From: Pseudomonas sp. PB101
GTDB lineage: Bacteria > Pseudomonadota > Gammaproteobacteria > Pseudomonadales > Pseudomonadaceae
Reading direction: 5' to 3'
DNA: 64,000 bases
Assembly: GCF_009764265.1 (NCBI RefSeq)
Contig: NZ_RWIR01000024.1
Coordinates: forward strand, 62,001-126,000
Shown: positions 61,912 to 64,000 of the stretch, piece after piece
Numbering within the stretch: the stretch's first letter is position 1
Layout of the letters: every line of letters begins with the position of its first letter
Program-made: the position numbers and the translations under genes
The notes under the pieces: model-generated
The model's database searches: none
Seen by the model: the letters and a program-made list of their open reading frames with translations, nothing else
What the model was told of the DNA's origin: nothing

Positions 61912-63243
61912 ATGATCATGGGCAAGGGCCTGCAGGTTTCTCTACTGGCCGTGGAGATCGTCATGGTTTCGACCGGTGCGTCAGCTTACGAACTCCACTC
62001 CGCGGACGGCCTGACAATCAATCTGGACGTCCGGGGTGCCTTCGGCATGTTCCACAGCGACGAGAGCTACGACAGCGCTCTAGGTCCGGGTTCGGTGAGG
62101 TGGCAGGAGGGCTTCGTGCGCTACGGCCTGAGCGGCGAGCAGCGTTTTCCCAGCGCCACCGACTCTTCACTTTACAGCGAACTCAACGTGGCGAGCTACG
62201 GCACTTGGGGCGAGGGCGACGCCGGTGGTTTCACCGACGGCAGCGAGCGGCGCACCGCGTTCGACAAGGCCTACGCCGGCTGGCGCTCGGGCGGTTTGCT
62301 CCCGGCGCTCGGCAAGGACGGCATCGACATCTCCGTCGGTAGCCAGAAGGTCAGCGTTGGCGATGGCTTCATTATCAACGGCGATGGTCTGAGCGTCGGC
62401 AAGAGCTTCGGCGACGGCAGCCGCAACCGCGGCGGTGCGTACTACCTGACCCCGCGCAACGCCTTCGAGCAGACTGCCTGGCTGCGCTTGGGCGGCAAGC
62501 AGGGCTTGCGCGGCGACCTCATCTGGATCAAATCGGACAACGAGGCGAAGGCCAAGCCGGAGTTGGGCGTTGCGGTACTCGAACACGTCGGCGACACCGG
62601 CACTCTGGGCCTCACCTACGTTAAGGGCCTGGGCGTCGACGACAAACTGGCCAACCCGTTCAGCGTCCAGCGCGATGGCCTGGAGGTGACCAGCCTGCGT
62701 GGCCAAGGAAATGTCGGGGTCAAGGATCTATTCCTGTCCTTCGAGTACGCCCGCCAGGATAAGCAGTTGGGCGACGAGAGCGCCTGGTACGTCGAGGGCG
62801 GCTGGACCTTCTCCGACGTAGCCTGGCAGCCGCGCGTCGGCTACCGCTACACGCGCTACTCGGAAAACTATGACCCGCTGTTCAGCGGTTTCAGCCGCGG
62901 CTACGGCACCTGGTTCCAGGGCGAGGTGGCTGGCAACTACTCCGGCCCCTTCCAAAGCAACGCCGGCATTCACATGCTCAGTCTCGGACTGACCCCTGGG
63001 CCCGACGTGGTCATGGGCGTGCTGTACTTCGACTTCGACACTCTCGCCCCCCTCAACCCTCGTACGGGCGATCTGAGCGGCAAGGAAGTGGACGTGTACA
63101 TGGACTGGACAGTTGGCTACTTCACCATCAGCCCGCTGGTCGGTCTCTACCGCCCGGAGAAGAATGCTGCGGAAGGCGGCTCGCAGCAGGGCAGTGACGA
63201 TCTGAATCTGTACAGCCAACTGGTGGTGTCCTTCGGCTTCTGA
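61912..63243 (+). CDS. Outer-membrane beta-barrel protein (porin-like)
   Basis: This 443-residue protein has a signal peptide (LQVSLLAVEIVMVSTGASAY). Alternating strands with many Asp/Gly turns follow, such as GIDISVGSQKVSVGDGFIIN and GTLGLTYVKGLGVDD. The end is NLYSQLVVSFGF, with C-terminal Phe as in outer-membrane proteins. The pattern is like the alginate-export/OprD-type barrel families. The start has AGAGGT. Encoded between the Rieske fusion and a sulfatase, it probably admits their substrate. Confidence 0.83.
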   Translation: MIMGKGLQVSLLAVEIVMVSTGASAYELHSADGLTINLDVRGAFGMFHSDESYDSALGPGSVRWQEGFVRYGLSGEQRFPSATDSSLYSELNVASYGTWGEGDAGGFTDGSERRTAFDKAYAGWRSGGLLPALGKDGIDISVGSQKVSVGDGFIINGDGLSVGKSFGDGSRNRGGAYYLTPRNAFEQTAWLRLGGKQGLRGDLIWIKSDNEAKAKPELGVAVLEHVGDTGTLGLTYVKGLGVDDKLANPFSVQRDGLEVTSLRGQGNVGVKDLFLSFEYARQDKQLGDESAWYVEGGWTFSDVAWQPRVGYRYTRYSENYDPLFSGFSRGYGTWFQGEVAGNYSGPFQSNAGIHMLSLGLTPGPDVVMGVLYFDFDTLAPLNPRTGDLSGKEVDVYMDWTVGYFTISPLVGLYRPEKNAAEGGSQQGSDDLNLYSQLVVSFGF

Positions 63244-63394
63244 TCGCGAGGCCTTTCAGGCCAGCACCAGTTACCGGAGGACATCATCGCTCTTGTGTGA
63301 CAAAGGTTGCGATGCTCCGCTGCCGCGGGGCATCGCATCAGGATGGAGTGGGTGGGGCGAGGCCGATGCTTTCCCGACTTCAGTATCCAAATAC

Positions 63395-63409
63395 AACTAC
63401 GAAGTAGTT
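63395..63409. promoter_or_regulatory. Inverted repeat upstream of the second sulfatase
   Basis: AACTAC-GAA-GTAGTT is a perfect 6-bp palindrome, 22 bp before the start codon. It could be an operator or a small hairpin at the 5' end of the mRNA. Confidence 0.35.
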
Positions 63410-63431
63410 TTCAATCTAAGGAGAAGACGTG

Positions 63432-64000
63432 ATGCGTAGAAAGCTTTCCAGTCTGTCGCTTGCGATATCCCTCGCCATCCCCGTGCTCTCACTCAGTCAG
63501 TCGGTGCTGGCAGCATCATCCGACCCGGCGCGTCCGAATATTCTGCTGGTCGTTGCGGACGACATGGGCTATGCCGATCTGGGCAGCTACGGCAGCGAGA
63601 TCAATACCCCCAACCTGGATTCCCTTGCCGCCTCCGGCGTGCGTATGAGCGACTTCCAGGTAGAGCCGGCCTGCTCGCCTACCCGCGCGGCGCTGCTGAC
63701 CGGTGTCGATCCGCATCTGGCTGGACTTGGCAACATGGCAGAAGAACTGGCGCCCAACCAGGAGGGCAAGCCGGGGTACGAGGGTCATCTGAACGAGCGA
63801 GTCGTCACCATCGCTGCGCTGCTCAAGGATGCCGGGTACAACACTTACCTTTCCGGCAAGTGGCATCTCGGTAAGACCGAGGATACCGGTCCGGATGATC
63901 GGGGCTTCGAGCACTCCTTCGCCATGCTGAGCGGCGGGGCCAGCCATTGGCCGGACATGCGCCCCGCCTACGCACCGACACCGGACGCCAAGGCTCTCTA
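63432..64000 (+). CDS. Exported arylsulfatase (3' end beyond window)
   Basis: The first 189 residues are visible. A signal peptide (LSSLSLAISLAIPVLSLSQS, cleavage near VLA-ASS) is followed by the metal motif NILLVVADDMGYADLG (Asp43, Asp44). The canonical maturation site is Cys81-Ser-Pro-Thr-Arg85 in EPACSPTRAALLTG. GKWHLG follows. The layout closely follows that of the sulfatase at 19371 (for example GLGNMAEELAPNQEGKPGYE against GLGTMAEALQPFQRGKPGYE), so the two are paralogs. The start has AAGGAG at 8 nt. Co-location with the Rieske fusion suggests desulfation of an aryl or alkyl sulfate before or after oxygenation. Confidence 0.9.
   Translation, partial: MRRKLSSLSLAISLAIPVLSLSQSVLAASSDPARPNILLVVADDMGYADLGSYGSEINTPNLDSLAASGVRMSDFQVEPACSPTRAALLTGVDPHLAGLGNMAEELAPNQEGKPGYEGHLNERVVTIAALLKDAGYNTYLSGKWHLGKTEDTGPDDRGFEHSFAMLSGGASHWPDMRPAYAPTPDAKAL

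Overview
The window looks like chromosomal accessory DNA of a Pseudomonas, probably of the fluorescens/putida type. Evidence: high-GC coding with Pseudomonas-like operons, Pseudomonas-type REP palindromes (2472-2922, 37723-37822), many LysR regulators, and DUF1302/DUF1329 envelope proteins. No rRNA or tRNA gene was seen.

Region 1 (1-21.0 kb) is a large catabolic locus. A GlcG/HbpS-like protein, an amidohydrolase, an NTF2-like protein and an FrsA-like alpha/beta hydrolase flank a LysR regulator. On the other side are a two-domain VOC (extradiol-type) protein, a Rieske ferredoxin and a flavin monooxygenase. A same-strand run follows: DUF1302 barrel, DUF1329 protein, Asp-box (YCF48-like) protein, RND/MMPL transporter, MFS transporter, cupin, FAH hydrolase, NAD-dependent epimerase, cyclase-family hydrolase and a sulfatase. 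Four copies of an operator-like box (core TATCGC-N5-GCGATA, hence T-N11-A) precede the transcription units of this locus. Two of them lie inside the 3' end of the upstream gene. I read this as one LysR regulon for uptake and degradation of an unidentified hydrophobic aromatic compound.

Region 2 (21.1-25.7 kb): a LysR gene is divergent from a 2-oxoglutarate Fe(II) oxygenase, a glycine-betaine-type binding protein, glutathione-dependent formaldehyde dehydrogenase (frmA) and a glyoxalase-fold protein. This suits oxidative demethylation of a quaternary amine. Region 3 (25.7-37.4 kb): a PLP gamma-lyase, amino-acid permease, LysR, threonine synthase, Lrp, homoserine dehydrogenase and aldehyde dehydrogenase are followed by an ABC binding protein plus permease and an FMN monooxygenase. 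It looks like a homoserine or sulfur-amino-acid module. Region 4 (37.4-45.5 kb): an F420-reductase-like gene with an azoreductase remnant, LysR plus thymidylate-kinase-like protein, and LysR/porin/MFS/M20 amidohydrolase.

Region 5 (45.5-57 kb) is AT-richer and mobile. It holds a five-gene Tn7-like transposition operon (TnsA-like, TnsB, TnsC, TniQ, KfrA-like) and a Tn4651-type resolution module (TnpS with a candidate crossover site and a deleted tnpT). It also holds a chemoreceptor fragment, a frameshifted unknown gene, a TetR regulator and a decayed IS3-family copy with 3-bp target duplications.

Region 6 (57-64 kb) is a second catabolic island: an APC permease, a fused Rieske oxygenase-reductase-ferredoxin, an outer-membrane barrel protein and a second sulfatase cut by the window end. 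A palindrome in the permease promoter is a plausible site for the TetR protein. All pathway and regulatory readings are inferences from sequence alone; no database search was run.
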